Assembly: GCA_051294375.1 (NCBI GenBank)
Contig: CM119263.1
Coordinates: 19,206,625 to 19,270,624 of the forward strand
Length of the DNA: 64,000 bases
Source of the DNA: Paraspadella gotoi
Taxonomy: Eukaryota > Chaetognatha
Direction: 5' to 3'
Shown: positions 23,701-45,461 of the stretch, piece by piece
Numbering within the stretch: the stretch's first letter is position 1
How the letters are laid out: the number at the start of each line of letters is the position of its first letter
Made by a program: the position numbers and the translations under genes
The notes under the pieces: model-generated
What the model saw: the letters and a program-made list of their open reading frames with translations, nothing else
Database searches by the model: none
Told to the model about the DNA's origin: nothing

Positions 23701-26700
23701 AGTGTTTTGTGAACAAAAACCATTCTCTAATGCAGGTTCACGCTCATCCTGCTCTGTCTGGTGGTTTTTTGTGTTGGGGTCTACGTGGAGGGCAGGTGGT
23801 ACATTATTCGAGGTTTGCGGTACGGGAATTCTGACGTGGCCAAGTGGGGTATTTGATATCAAGAAAGAAAGTTTTCTTCATAATATCCAATCAATTACAT
23901 ACAACACTTTTTTAGAAATAAACGAAAATATAGCAATCTCCATCGAATAACGGTATTCCCTGACTTTTATACATTTACCTGTAACGGGTGCCTTGCGAAG
24001 CCGGGATAGCAAAGGAGATGGCGCAATCATGGGCGACATACGTCCCCGCGTTTCATCCTCCATAGTATCGTCATCGACGGCGCCAAAAAAGGACGCCTTC
24101 ATCAGCTGAACTCGTGCAGCGTCTGGACCGACATAGGCAGCTTGAGTGGGCGTCAAAACGTCTGAGGACAAATATGTATACAATTTCAAATACAATAAAA
24201 TTTAAATGAGTTATCCATCGAAGAGTAATTGAAGGTCCAGTGTAGCATTTCTTAGGTAATCAACAAAAAGCCAACATTCCCCCCCAACCTGAATTCTCAT
24301 TGTTCATCTCTTCGTCCGACATCGGCGGAAGACCACCGAGTCCGATCGTTGAAGAATCGATGCGCGATACGGAAGCGTCGACACCGCCCAATCCCACTGC
24401 ACACAATTAGCAGAGCAAATGTAGACACTAGACAACAAACGACAAATAAGACGTTTCAGAGCATCTGATTTACCTGGGGCATCTCCGCCACCAAAAAGGG
24501 AGGCGGAAGATATCGTCGTCGTCATCGTCGTTGTCACCGTAGACGGGTTGGCCATTGTTACGGTGGTAACCGTGGGCATATTTGCAACAGTCTTCAGAGG
24601 TTGCTAGAAAAAAAAACGATGTATTGTTAGATGAAAATTGTATTGAAATGTATTCATTTGAAAAATTGCAGAATTCATTAAATTACCTTGTTCGGGGGTT
24701 GTCTTTGAGTGTTGTCATCGTCTTCGTCGGAATCGTCAAACGCATACTTCGAAAAGTGTTTTACGGAGAAGACCCAAGATCCAGTTTCCGGGCGATATTC
24801 CAGAAACTTAGTGCCCTTCTTGATGCAAGATCTTTCCAGGCGCGAAGAAAAACCCATGCGCGTCAAGCGTTCCGGATCTATAAAAGTCACGCGTAAATTT
24901 AGACAAATTTCAAATCCTTACCTATGATGATTCTCTGCTATACTAACCGGTAATGGGTTCGCGTGTGGTTTTGTCATTGGGATAGACACAATCAAGGGTC
25001 ACTTCCGCGGGCTTGTTGAGGCCTTGGCCCAGTTCCGGCTTGTTTTCTTCATCCACGTAGACTTGAATCTCGTGTCGCCGAAAAAAAATGATCTCGTCCA
25101 GGTTCAGGCCCGTCACATCAGTTTCCCCTTTTCATAAATAAAATAATTTAATCGTTACTAATTTAGGCATTTTTTTAAAAAAAATATTTGTGAAAAAAAT
25201 TTTTGTTTGTCTTCATTTTTTCACCAGGAAAAAAAACTGATCCGTAACCGGCCCGTCCGATAGTCAAGTTGTCCACCACGCATTTGCCATTCCCGTTAGT
25301 CATCTGAGCCAGCTCTTCCATGGAAGGAATGGTGTAGTACTCGTCACGGGTTAGTTGTATTCCAGCAGGGTGAGGCGGAGCCGTCGCGGCTGGCAAAGGA
25401 TCGGGGACACTCGGGCAAGAATCATCTAAAATTGTGGTACCTAACAGAAAAGACCGTTTATTTAATATTTACATATGAACTATTTACGTGTTGCTCATTA
25501 TCAAGCTGAATCTTTACTCACCATTCAGTGAAACGTCCCCGTTTTGTAGGGCTTCGTTGACGGATAGCGAAGTAGACACCACTGGGCCAACGTCTTCCTC
25601 ACTTCGTCGGAGATTTGTTTCGCTGCCGCGGCTGGAGAGGGGAAGGCGTCGTCGAACGGCCACAGGGGTCAGGGACGGGGAAGGTGAACGAAGGCTACGG
25701 CTATGGGGCGAGGCACAGAGGTTACTGAAGGCCAAGGCCACGAGCGAGATTCTTCGGTTGGTTTTACCAATGGTAGGATTCTGTTAAAAACTCTTCTGGC
25801 CTATTAAGTACTCACCCATTCTCTTTGTCTTCAGCGACGCTGACGTCGGCATGGCTTTCATCGAGAGTGAAGTCAACCATCTTCGCTGGAGTCGGCAAGT
25901 GCGTCATCGATTCCAAGCTCGGCGAATCTCCTAGAAAACATTACGCATGTATATTGTATAAATGGGGCTTTGATAACTTGGAATATTAAGATTCACGAGA
26001 ACTATTTCGATTTAAAAGCCATAAATCACCGTTAACGACTGACTCGACGCTGACATCAGGAGAATCTCGCGTACGAAGTCTTCCGGTCGCTCCACGTTTA
26101 GGCAAAACCAGCTTTTTCACACTGAATATAAATTAGAAATAAAATGAGAAAAGCAGATTAGAAAATTTTAGGAAGTACAAGTAGATGATCTAACCTCGAT
26201 CGTGGTGTGTAGCTTAGAGACTTTAGCCACGTCAATTCTTCGTCCTCGAACCCGTCGAATATTTGAGGCTATGTAAAGAGGAAATGTAAAAAATTTAAGG
26301 AAATAAAAAATCATCCGTTCATGACCTGCGTCAAAGCATAAATACCTTTGCGTTTGTCATCGTCAACAGCGGCGTTGGTTTGACCTTTTGACCGCTTCGG
26401 GCGTTTACTTTCATTCCGGTCGCCTGTGACGACATGAGAGCCTTTTGCGCCGAAACGGAAGTTGGCTTTAACAGGGCTTCCCTCGCGGACGGGTCGGATG
26501 ACTAGTGATGAGGGGAAAGAGAAAAAAAAATAGAGGAAGTGGGAGAGATAGAAAGGTCAAAAAAAATTTAATAAAACTCGGTGACATACCTTTGGTAAGT
26601 TTTTAAAAAGAGGAGAATTTCCGTAGGGATATGTATTGACCAACATCAAGATTTGGTGAACGTCTGCGTCCGTACCTAAGAAAATGTTAATAATGTTAAG

Positions 26701-29700
26701 TTATTAATAAAAATTATTGATAAAATGTTAAGCTATTGGTATACCCGTTAGTTACAATACCATAATCGGTGATGTAAATTTTTTTAAAATTTTAAATGCT
26801 GACAAATAAACAGTCTTAGATCTCATCGCTACAGTTTGTACGAAAAAGCAGACTTTACGATCAAAAAATTCCGCAGCTTCCAATGGAGCAAGGTCAAAAA
26901 GACGACAAACTTTTGGACCAAAACGTCGCCCAAGAAGTGAGCGTAAAAGTACAGAATGAAGAATCTCTCCCGCCGCCCTATACGGTGCAGGAGGTAAGCA
27001 TCTATGCTAGATTGTAGAGAGAAAGTTTCACTAATCTTTGAATGGGCCAGCGAGGAAAACGGGCTTACCCGACCAAACGGGTCTACAATTGGATGTGCTC
27101 AAGAGCTGACGGATTGGTAAACAATGACGAACGGAACAGGAACGGCTGGCTGGCGATTCTTTTGGGAGTGCCCGTGGTAAGATGGCGGGAATCAATAGGA
27201 GACGGGGTATAAGAATAAGTTAAATCTATTTATATATAAAAGCCGACCTTAAAGTTTTAGAAGACAGAGGAATTAATTTTTAATTGGCTTGTTCATTTAG
27301 ATAATGCTTATGACCAGCGCCGTCTACTTTCTCATGGTTATGCTTCTGTGGTGTCCCACATGTGGACATAACCCAAAAGGTAAACACATCATTTATCTAT
27401 TCGAAGCTAGTTCTAAAAATTGTGATTGAACTCAGAGGGAATAAAGTTGAACTATGTGAACGACATGCGACATCAGCTGAAATCAGATATGCACCCCGGG
27501 GCGCAAAAAATTATTGGATCGACTAACGGTGGCCCGAAAGAAATCCAAAAAGCTATTTTAGGATGGAACAAGGCAAGGAAAACTATTTGTAGACAAATAA
27601 ACACAATAGCCATTAAAAATTCCATTACAGCAGAATTTTGGGAACAGAAAGGGGGTTGTGCATCACCGTGGAATGCTTATGGAAATCCTTGTGCCGAAAA
27701 GAAAACTAAGCGAAGATAATGAATATCAAGGTGAATTATTAACTAATCTACGATGAGAAAATAATGTGGAAAGAATATACATTATACAATAATCAATATA
27801 TGTAACAATATCTCTCACTAGGGACTGACAAAAAACCTTACAAGCCAACCAAGGTTTCCAAGGGTTTAGCATCGATTCTTGTGGGCGTCCTAAAAAAATA
27901 TCTAAACAAAGATCACATGCTCATGCCAGATAAGGTAATAAAAGTATAGAAGTAGTAATATAAAGTATAAATATAATAAACCGTTAACCGTATTCACAAA
28001 ATTTAACAGGAAATCGAGATAACTGGATTTATCAATAAAGAAGGCGTCGCTCGCGACGTTCAAGTGGTCGAAATCCCGAGAGTTGGAATGAAAACGGTGG
28101 CAGTGAAAGAGTTAGAAGATGGTTCGAGGAAGATGGGCCCAGTAATGGGTGCGAAGGCCAAGAACAACGTTGAGAGCAATAAAGACGAATACATGCCGGT
28201 TAAAGAACTATTCAAAAAGACCATCGACCGAATTGGAGCGTTTGGACGTAAGATTTCTATGAAATGAAGTAATCATGAATCTATAAGAGAAATAATATTA
28301 AAACTTAAAATTTCAGCTCGTGAGAAAGACGACGAGGAAACGGATCCTTTTACTTTGAGTGAAAAGTAGAAACGAGGCTAAAACCAGTGTCATAAACTAC
28401 CTTGTTTTTTCTTTAGCATTTTTGGGGAACCTCAATAAAATAAACTAGCGCTTTTTCTTTGGCGAATTTGTTTTTCTTAATTTCATTTTTGTAATAAAAA
28501 GCGATTGTTTTTAGCTTTTCTTAACTTTGACCGTTAAGAATCTCGAAACGATTACCTCCGAAAGGGCTGGCGGTAGCAATGGTATGATTAGCAGGAACGG
28601 TGGTGGTCATAGCCGCCCCAGGTGCGCCAAAAGCAGATCCAGCCATAGTGGCGGTTGGGGCAGGAGCACCGAATAGATTTCCACCGCCAAAGGCGTTCGA
28701 ATTAGCGGTTCCGCCGAAGAGCGATCCCCCAGTGGAGAGTCCCCCCGCGGTGGTAGTATTGAAAGAAAAAGGTTTGGCTCCTGTCCCTGATGTGCTCGGG
28801 AATAGTCCGCCTGAGTTCACAAGAAATTCGTGAATCTTTTGAGCAGCCTTTAGAAAAGTGGGTAAAACCATACCTGGTTGTGTGTTGCCAAAAATGCCAC
28901 CACCGGCTTGAGGGGCAGTTCCGGTCGGATTGGTACCCAAATTGAAGCTAAAGGGTTTTGTTGTAGTTGGCTGACTTAAACTGGTGTTTCCGAAAAGTCC
29001 AGTACCTGTGGCATGAGCGGATATCAATTTTAATTAAATAAATTGGAACCTTAATTCAGCCTTTTGACGTGGAAGCACCTGTAGGGGCGGTGGAGCCAAA
29101 AGTTGAAGTGGAAGTTCCACCAAAAAGATTAGGCGTCGTTCCGAAAGGCGCAGACGTGGCCGGTTTTGATCCAAACAAATTCGACACTGCAGAGAACAAG
29201 AAAAATCTGAATCAGCAAAAATAATTCGTAAAAATATTTATTTTCGAAAATGCACGCCTACTTCCTTCGTTGTTAAACAGCTGATTTAAAAAAAAAATAT
29301 ACGCTGTTCGTAAAATAAAAACGAAAAGAATTACTTGGCGCCTGCGGAGTATTAAAGGAAAAAGCGTTCGTCGAAGCAGCTGAAGGCTGCGCGAAAAGGC
29401 CCGACGATTGCGTCGTCGGTTTAGCCCCGAATGTTCCAAATGAGGACGTTGGGGTGGCGCCGAAAAGTCCACCGCCCGCTGTCGTCGTCGGTTGTCCGAA
29501 TAGAGGCTTTTGGGCCTGCTGTTGCCCAAAGAGTCCCCCAGTGCTGCTTGGCTAAAAATTAAAAAAAATCACGATATATATAAAGAATTTTTTTGGAACG
29601 AATTCGACGAATTCATGTTGAACAAACCTGTGACCCAAAAGAGAAAGCGTTGGTGGTGGTGGGGGCGGGCATGGCGAAAGTCGCGGTGGATGTGGGTTTG

Positions 29701-31494
29701 GCGCCGAAGATGCCCGTCGACGCGGCTGTGTTTCCGAAGAGCGATGGGGTTGCCGTTGTCTGGGTTCCAAATAAGCCCCCGGAACTCGTCGTCGTCGATC
29801 CGAAGAGAGGCTTAGTTGGAGCCGTTGAACCGAAAAGCCCGCCCGTACTCGCGGGGGTGGCGAAGAGTCCGCCGGCACTGGCGCCGGGTTGCGGGCCTTT
29901 CCTATAGAGAAAAGTCAGATGAAAAACTAAAATAGTCAATTAGTCATAATAGACTTACAAAAGAGAAATAGATCAGCAAACCTATTTTCGGCGTAATCCT
30001 CCATCCTGAGCTCTTCGATGGATTTGGATTCATACTCCTTCATCACCGTGATGCATTGGTGCTTGGTGTTGATGCTTACTTGCTGGTTATTTTTCATCAT
30101 AGTGTCATTCCCGCTGACTGGATTGAACTTAATCGTCGTTCCAACTGGAACTTGGGATGTAGCTGTGGGAGAGAAAGTGGAAATATTAAAATAATAATAA
30201 ATTTTAAATAAAAACCTTGAATTTGGGTTCAAGTGCAGTATTTTTTTTTTATTTTTTATTGAAAACGAATATTTCGATATTATTTGACAGATCATCGTTC
30301 AGGGTAAATAGTAAAAGTGATATGAGGGAAAATAAGAAAGAGAGAGAGAGAGAGAAGATGACAGGCAAACAATACAACATGGATATACAATAACTCCCTC
30401 CCCCCACACATTTCAAGATCCAGGGTATTAAGGAGCGGTTTCTATGCATCTGACATAAGTCCCCATGTCTTCATTGAGGCCTCCCTCCCTTGATTTATCC
30501 CTGTTGTAGAGTTTGACTGTCACCTGCTCTCTCTCTCTTTCTTTCTTTCTTAGCTCTCTTTCCCCCCCCTCATTTCACTTTTATTATAATATTTATATAC
30601 CTTGAATGACGATCTGTCAAATAAGATCGAAATATTGGTTTACAATAAAAAAAAACACAAAAAAACTGCACGTTAACCAAAATTCAACGTTTTTAATTAA
30701 TGCATATCGATGACTCTACAAAAATATTAAGTTTCTTTTAAGAATTTATTATGAGTACTATTAATATCATAGTTTCTGCGATGCTAATTTAGCCACTATA
30801 AGTATAAAAATATGAAATATTAAATATAAAATACTGAAAAATGACATAAAAAATATTAAAGATATCCAATTTCAAAAAAAGTATGGCAAATATTACCCCC
30901 AAAGAAGGTGGTGGAAGGAGTGGTAGTAGTGTTCCCAAAAAGAGAGGTAGACTGTGTGGGCGCCGTTGAACCGAAAAGGGATCCTTCAATCGGTTTTTAA
31001 AATACGTAAACAAATTTATAATCGGAACTAAATTTTTTATTACAAAAGCTTACAAAAATTACGTAGCTACTGACCGGTGGGTTTGGCGGTCCCAAATCCC
31101 CCGAATCCTGCGCTAGTCGAGGGTGCGGTTTGACCAAAGAGTCCGGTGGCGGCTGCATTGTTGTTGTTCTGATTGGCGCCGAAAATAGACGTGGTCCCAG
31201 TGTTACCTCCGAAGGAGAATCCGCCCGATGATGTCGTTGCCGTTGAAGTTGCTGTATTGCCAAATAACGTTCCAGCCGCGGGAGCTGTGTTGCCAAAAAT
31301 GGAACCAGTATTGGCTGAAAAAAATTAGTTGAAAAATATGAATGTCAATCCGAATTATTTTAAACAGATTACTAACCAGTGGAAGAGCCAAACAGCCCGG
31401 TGGATGTTCCTCCAAATGCGCTCGTAGTTCCCGTGTTTCCAAAGGTCCCGGTCGTGCCGAACCCGCCAAAGGCATTTTTTTGACCACCGAACAT
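17734..31494 (-). CDS. NUP98: NUP98-NUP96 nucleoporin precursor
   Basis: 34 exons, about 1847 aa (human about 1817): 31377-31494, 31075-31314, 30897-30983, 29982-30162, 29628-29901, 29335-29551, 29079-29186, 28874-29005, 28556-28810, 26590-26675, 26346-26501, 26195-26268, 26030-26121, 25816-25930, 25522-25724, 25225-25440, 24948-25127, 24687-24877, 24474-24603, 24289-24396, 23979-24161, 21966-22055, 21677-21798, 21310-21610, 21038-21196, 20456-20667, 20255-20389, 19837-20168, 19446-19634, 19091-19157, 18856-19000, 18250-18381, 18020-18116, 17734-17950. The N-terminus has FG/GLFG repeats. The RAE1/GLE2-binding GLEBS segment (residues about 150-209) includes [21 protein letters not shown] sequence. 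The autoproteolytic domain holds [21 protein letters not shown] and HFSKY, with the expected cut between F and S near residue 954. The C-terminal half is NUP96 ([25 protein letters not shown]). Products form the pore's permeability barrier and the Y-complex scaffold. One intron appears to be GC-AG. Confidence 0.96.
18430..18800 (+). repeat. AT-rich interspersed repeat in a NUP98-96 intron
   Basis: This lies in the intron between exons 18250-18381 and 18856-19000. The core aacttaatgtaagaatc...gacaactttttatt at 18560-18620 is about 70 percent similar, by eye, to the arms in the carrier intron (5690-5985) and in 32735-32965. The start gcattagagcgtagtgaaa resembles, inverted, the end of the copy near 33150-33170. 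Confidence 0.45.
20706..20905 (+). mobile_element. tRNA-derived SINE, copy 2, in a NUP98-96 intron
   Basis: The head reads like a degenerate tRNA: a ggaggc...gcctcc stem around 20745-20765 and a box-B-like ccggggttctagcccgg at 20778-20794. The body gggacggggcgcttaacc and what follows is shared with the copy at 12010-12235. It lies in the intron between NUP98-96 exons at 21038 and 20667. Confidence 0.55.
22173..23856 (+). CDS. Small single-pass membrane protein, nested in a NUP98-96 intron (unrecognised)
   Basis: Four exons on the strand opposite NUP98-96 (22173-22200, 22314-22473, 22603-22716, 23736-23856) give 140 aa with consistent phases. The protein has a short basic N-terminal part and then an acidic run ([16 protein letters not shown]) near residues 47-62. 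Next is a highly basic, probably helical stretch ([19 protein letters not shown]). One hydrophobic segment at about 102-118 ([17 protein letters not shown]) is followed by a short tail ending at TGA 23854-23856. I do not recognise the family. If the third exon is not spliced, it reads into TAG at 22718 and the membrane segment is lost, so two forms are possible. The ATG context aaaacATGG is good. The gene lies wholly within the 22056-23978 intron. Confidence 0.6.
26883..28369 (+). CDS. Single-pass membrane protein with PPPY motif, nested in a NUP98-96 intron (unrecognised)
   Basis: Eight exons on the plus strand (26883-26993, 27051-27176, 27301-27379, 27436-27572, 27631-27730, 27822-27934, 28010-28247, 28317-28369) give 318 aa, all in phase. 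The fourth intron must be GC-AG (AAG|gcaagg to tacag); read through, the frame stops at TAA 27717. The N-terminus is acidic and has LPPPY, a WW-domain ligand type, at about residues 29-33. A membrane segment spans roughly residues 68-100 ([11 protein letters not shown], then [11 protein letters not shown]) and is followed by CPTC. The C-terminal 200 residues are basic, then acidic, with no domain I know. It is nested in the intron 26676-28555 of NUP98-96, antisense to it. An AATAAA follows 65 bp after the stop. Confidence 0.65.
28434..28439 (+). promoter_or_regulatory. Polyadenylation signal of the nested membrane-protein gene
   Basis: A canonical AATAAA lies 65 bp after the TAG stop at 28367-28369 and 117 bp before the next NUP98-96 exon on the other strand, so the nested transcript can end inside the intron. 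Confidence 0.6.
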
Positions 31495-32547
31495 AGTTTT
31501 TGCTCAATAATTTTTTCAAACTAGTATTTTTTAGTTACAGCATGTTCTTGAGACGTGATGAAATGCATCAAATGAAAAAATCAGTTCTGCATATTTAAAA
31601 AATACGTATCTAAGACTAAACGAAAAAAGTTAGATAATTGCATTCCCTCCCCGTGAAAGAACCCCCTCCTCGACCTAGCCGTCTTTAATAGCCAGAGACG
31701 TAGACCAAAACATAGTAATTGTTGGTTACATCTGTGCAAGACTGTCAACACCCTGTGAAATAAGGGGAAATGTGCGCCGGAAATTTTCGGTTTTTAATTT
31801 CAGGACATCCAGGGCAGCGCAGGACGGCGCAGAGCAGCGACAGCGCAGCAGAATCAACCAACGTCGCGCGGGTGCTGCTGAGAGGGTCGCACGCTGCTGT
31901 GCTCGCAGTGGAAACGCAGGGTATCCAGCTTAACGAGCTAGATTATTAATGTTATTGACGTTGTTTTAATTGAAGTGTTGTTCGATATTTTAGCCACTTT
32001 CCGGTCTTTTTAATTATAGTTTATCTCGTAATTAACCTTCTTTCTTCTGTTTCTTTTACCTTTTTGCTTCTACTAATCACCTGACAGTCTGAATCGACTT
32101 CGAGGTTCTAACCTCGATTCTCAGAAATGATTAAAAAGTTGATCTTTTGTTGTGCAAGAACCGAAACTCTCGAAAACCAGCGACATCCAGAAAAACCAGC
32201 CTATTCCTGACAGAAACCTCGACGAAAGTTAATTTCGCTATAGTTAAGATATAAGCTAAGAAAAAGAATTATTAAAACGTACTTAAGTAAAGGATGGTGA
32301 AGAACAGTCTGCATAACGAAAAACGGATTATCTTTGCAATGGTTAACAGGAATTAACTTCTTGATTCTTCTTTGCGTTCCACTTGTTGGTTTCGTGAAAT
32401 ATTAAAAAATAATAATTTAGGTATGGAATTGTTCGGGAATTCAACATTTTAGCAATGATCTGTAGTTTTCGGAAGGTCTCTTTTAGTTTAATTGAAAGCT
32501 TTTAAGACGGCGTCTAATCAAAACAAACAGCAATAGACATTGACCAA

Positions 32548-33172
32548 TGACCAGTAGGGTGAAGTGAAAGTTTGGAATGAAAATTTAGCAGTTATATCTT
32601 GAAAATTCTCATATTAGTGAATACTAATCTATAATTTTTTTTTTTTTTATAAATATAGTCGCACCAGTCGCTTATTTTGTATATAGTACTACCCTTATAT
32701 AATGTCAAAATTTCAAAATGGTTTTTTTTTTAATTCTGAGAACAGATTCAGATTCCTCGTTAAAAGTTAATAAAATAAAGTATAAATTTTTTCAAAATTA
32801 TGTCATTAAGTAGGTTAAAATTACAAAAAATTATATTTTTAAGCTGGAAATTTAAAATCGCGTCTTTAAATATAGTTTTTTACATTTTTGACTAACTTAA
32901 TAAAATAATTTTTAAAAAAGAATTGTACTTTCTTATAATAACTTTTTCAAGGAATCAAATCCGATCTTAAAATTTTAAAATTTGTATTTTGAAATTTTAG
33001 CCTATTATATACTTATTACTATATATTAATATAGCTCACTGGTGCCCACTAATGTATAAAATTAAAAAATAAATTTACCAAATATTTTTATTGGTTTTTA
33101 TGTTCATTTTTTATAATTTTAATTTGATATTTCTAAAATTTTATCATTTTCACATCACTCTAATGACCAGTG
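32548..33172. repeat. AT-rich foldback repeat (most complete copy)
   Basis: Arms at 32735-32830 (reverse) and 32870-32965 (forward) carry the same core as the copies in the carrier intron and near 18560. The outer ends, ccagtagggtgaagtgaaag near 32550 and the inverse of tcacatcactctaatgaccag near 33150-33170, look like imperfect terminal inverted repeats. No coding capacity. Confidence 0.5.
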
Positions 33173-34042
33173 ACCAGTTACATCTTATAAATCACTCAAA
33201 AGTAACTAATCATAAATAACTTGTATACCTTAACAATTTATCCCATCCACCCCTTTCTTTTTATACATTTAAATATTTAGATTTTTCAATAAATAACTTC
33301 CTAACAAGAATGATGGCTAATAATATCTTATTAGAAACTAGGGCAGAAAGTAATTTTAACCTTGTGTTGAATAGATGTTCCATCTATTTCCGGAAGGCAA
33401 CACTATCATCTCTCTCCCCATTACTTTATTAGATATCAAAAAAATAATAGTTGAATCAATTACTTATATGAATTTCACTAAACTATTATGAAATTGGTTC
33501 AACCAATAAATTTTTTTTTCTTTCATTTAATAAATAAGTTATATTACCCCTGACTTTGGACAGGCATTGGTGGTTTAAGGCCGCCCTCACTCTTACACTT
33601 ACTCTTACACTCTGCGCGCATTCCCTCGATGATATTATTAAAATAAACTCATGTTCATTTATTCCAATTTTATCTCGAATTTTTCATACTAAAAATTCCA
33701 TTCTCCACTTGATGGCAGCGGTGGGTCCCACCTAATTGGTGGGATTACACCTACAAAGAATATATGTCTGAAAATGGCAAAAAAATGGACTTTTTGAAGA
33801 AAGGAGAAAAAGTCTTCGCAAAACGACATAAAATGGGTGTTTTTTTTTACATCCGGAGGATATACGAAAATTGGACTAACGTTTCTCCTGCTTCGTTAAA
33901 GTCTCTTGACTTGAAAACGACTTAAAAACGACATCTATTTTTTGCAGTGTTCTTCTATAAAAGCCTCGTGGATCGGCGATAGGAGGGGCGATGTTTGAGA
34001 CCAGTGGATCATGTCTGCGTTTGTGGCGACATGCACCGGTAG

Positions 34043-34219
34043 TCACTTGTACGTGTACTGGAGAATCAGCTCTGGTACTGCCTTCTGCACCACGGGATCT
34101 GCGTCATGATGCAACATCATCACTATATTAAAACCCATAATGTTTACTTGTCGTTTTGTGATGTTGACCGTGTTCATGGGGGCTATCAACTTCATCACAA
34201 ACTGGATGTCTATCGCGAT
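34043..34219 (-). other. Short protein-like reading frame, possible exon or gene fragment
   Basis: One minus-strand frame of about 55 codons ends at TGA 34043-34045. It reads like folded protein (for example DADPVVQKAVPELILQYTYK at its end) and follows an AG acceptor-like site near 34209. There is no start codon in a good position and no neighbouring exon was found. It could be the last exon of an unseen gene or a degraded insert. Confidence 0.2.
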
Positions 34220-35302
34220 TCATAAATCAAAACTACGTAATTAAACTCTGCTTCTATTTTCATGTTTTCACCTCCCCCCACCAGACTTCTCCACACCGGC
34301 CAAATTCTTTAAAAATTCCAATGCCCGCCAAAAAATTATTTTGATCCCTCTGTTCAATTAAAACGTCGGTCGCAAAAACTTTACCTTATATGGCATTCTT
34401 TTTTGAATTGTTTTGTTAACAATATAACCAAATTTTCTCTCTCTATAAGAATGAATGCCACATTGTACAATTAGCCAATTCGATTCCATTCGCTTTTCTG
34501 ATTTCAATACATCGATTCATCTCATTTTGTTCGCCATTTTTATCTCGACCACTTCCAATTGCATAGCAGGTCTCTGCAAGCTTTCAATCAAGACTCTCTC
34601 AAAGTCTCGTTTATTCCCTTCCAGAGTTCCTGGTTTCCCTATTAATGAAGAGGTATAATATGATTTTAAAATTTTTATCAAATTTAGTTTAATATACTAA
34701 AACTAGTAATCTTGCAATTTTTCATATATATTTCGCAAGGCCTTCCATAAATGGCATTTTAAGTAGGTAGATCGATATTGCTAGCCTATCAAAGATAATG
34801 TGAGAAATTACAAATTTAATTCAAAACATAAGTATTTATTTTAATTAATAAGATGTATTTTCTTGCGAATATATGTTTCGAAAACTAAACAGACGGACAA
34901 GTGCGTGAATTTGTCCAATAAGAGTTTGGCCGCCGACCAATCAGCAGGCTCGTTTTCCAGCCACGCGTTATCACGAACCCCTGTTCCGGTACAGCGTCCG
35001 TAACGCCGGCGCTCGTGACGCCTCCGCGCGTGACGCCGCCGCCATTTCCGTCGCATTTCCTTCTTTCCATCCTCACAGACTTTTTTTTTTATTGTCGGTA
35101 TAAGAAAAAGCTCTGTTAACTTACATTTATTTTCATCGATTCGAGTAAAAAGTTTTCCGGGACAATTGAATAAACCGGTTATCTCTTTTAAATTTTGTTT
35201 TCATTTGAGCTTCAAATAACAAGGACTTCTTATTTTTTTTGTTCACCCATCTTTTCCACTAAGAGCGGTGAAAAGAAAGAAAGGAAAAAAACTTTCTGTC
35301 AC

Positions 35303-45461
<10,159 letters not shown>

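Larger units (their letters stand above)
31495..35302. other. Gene-poor region between NUP98-96 and the cysteine-rich peptide gene
   Basis: A GC-rich block at 31800-31935, with repeated gcagcgcag-type words, lies about 300 bp upstream of the NUP98-96 ATG and may be part of its promoter. 32548-33172 is the AT-rich foldback repeat. 33360-33760 has some LTR-like features. 34043-34219 (minus) holds a short protein-like frame of unknown origin. 34840-35060 is GC rich and lies just upstream of the next gene. Nothing else coding was supported. Confidence 0.4.

Noticed and set aside
28600-29907. Plus-strand open frames rich in Pro, Ala and Val
   Set aside because: They are antisense images of the NUP98 FG-repeat exons.
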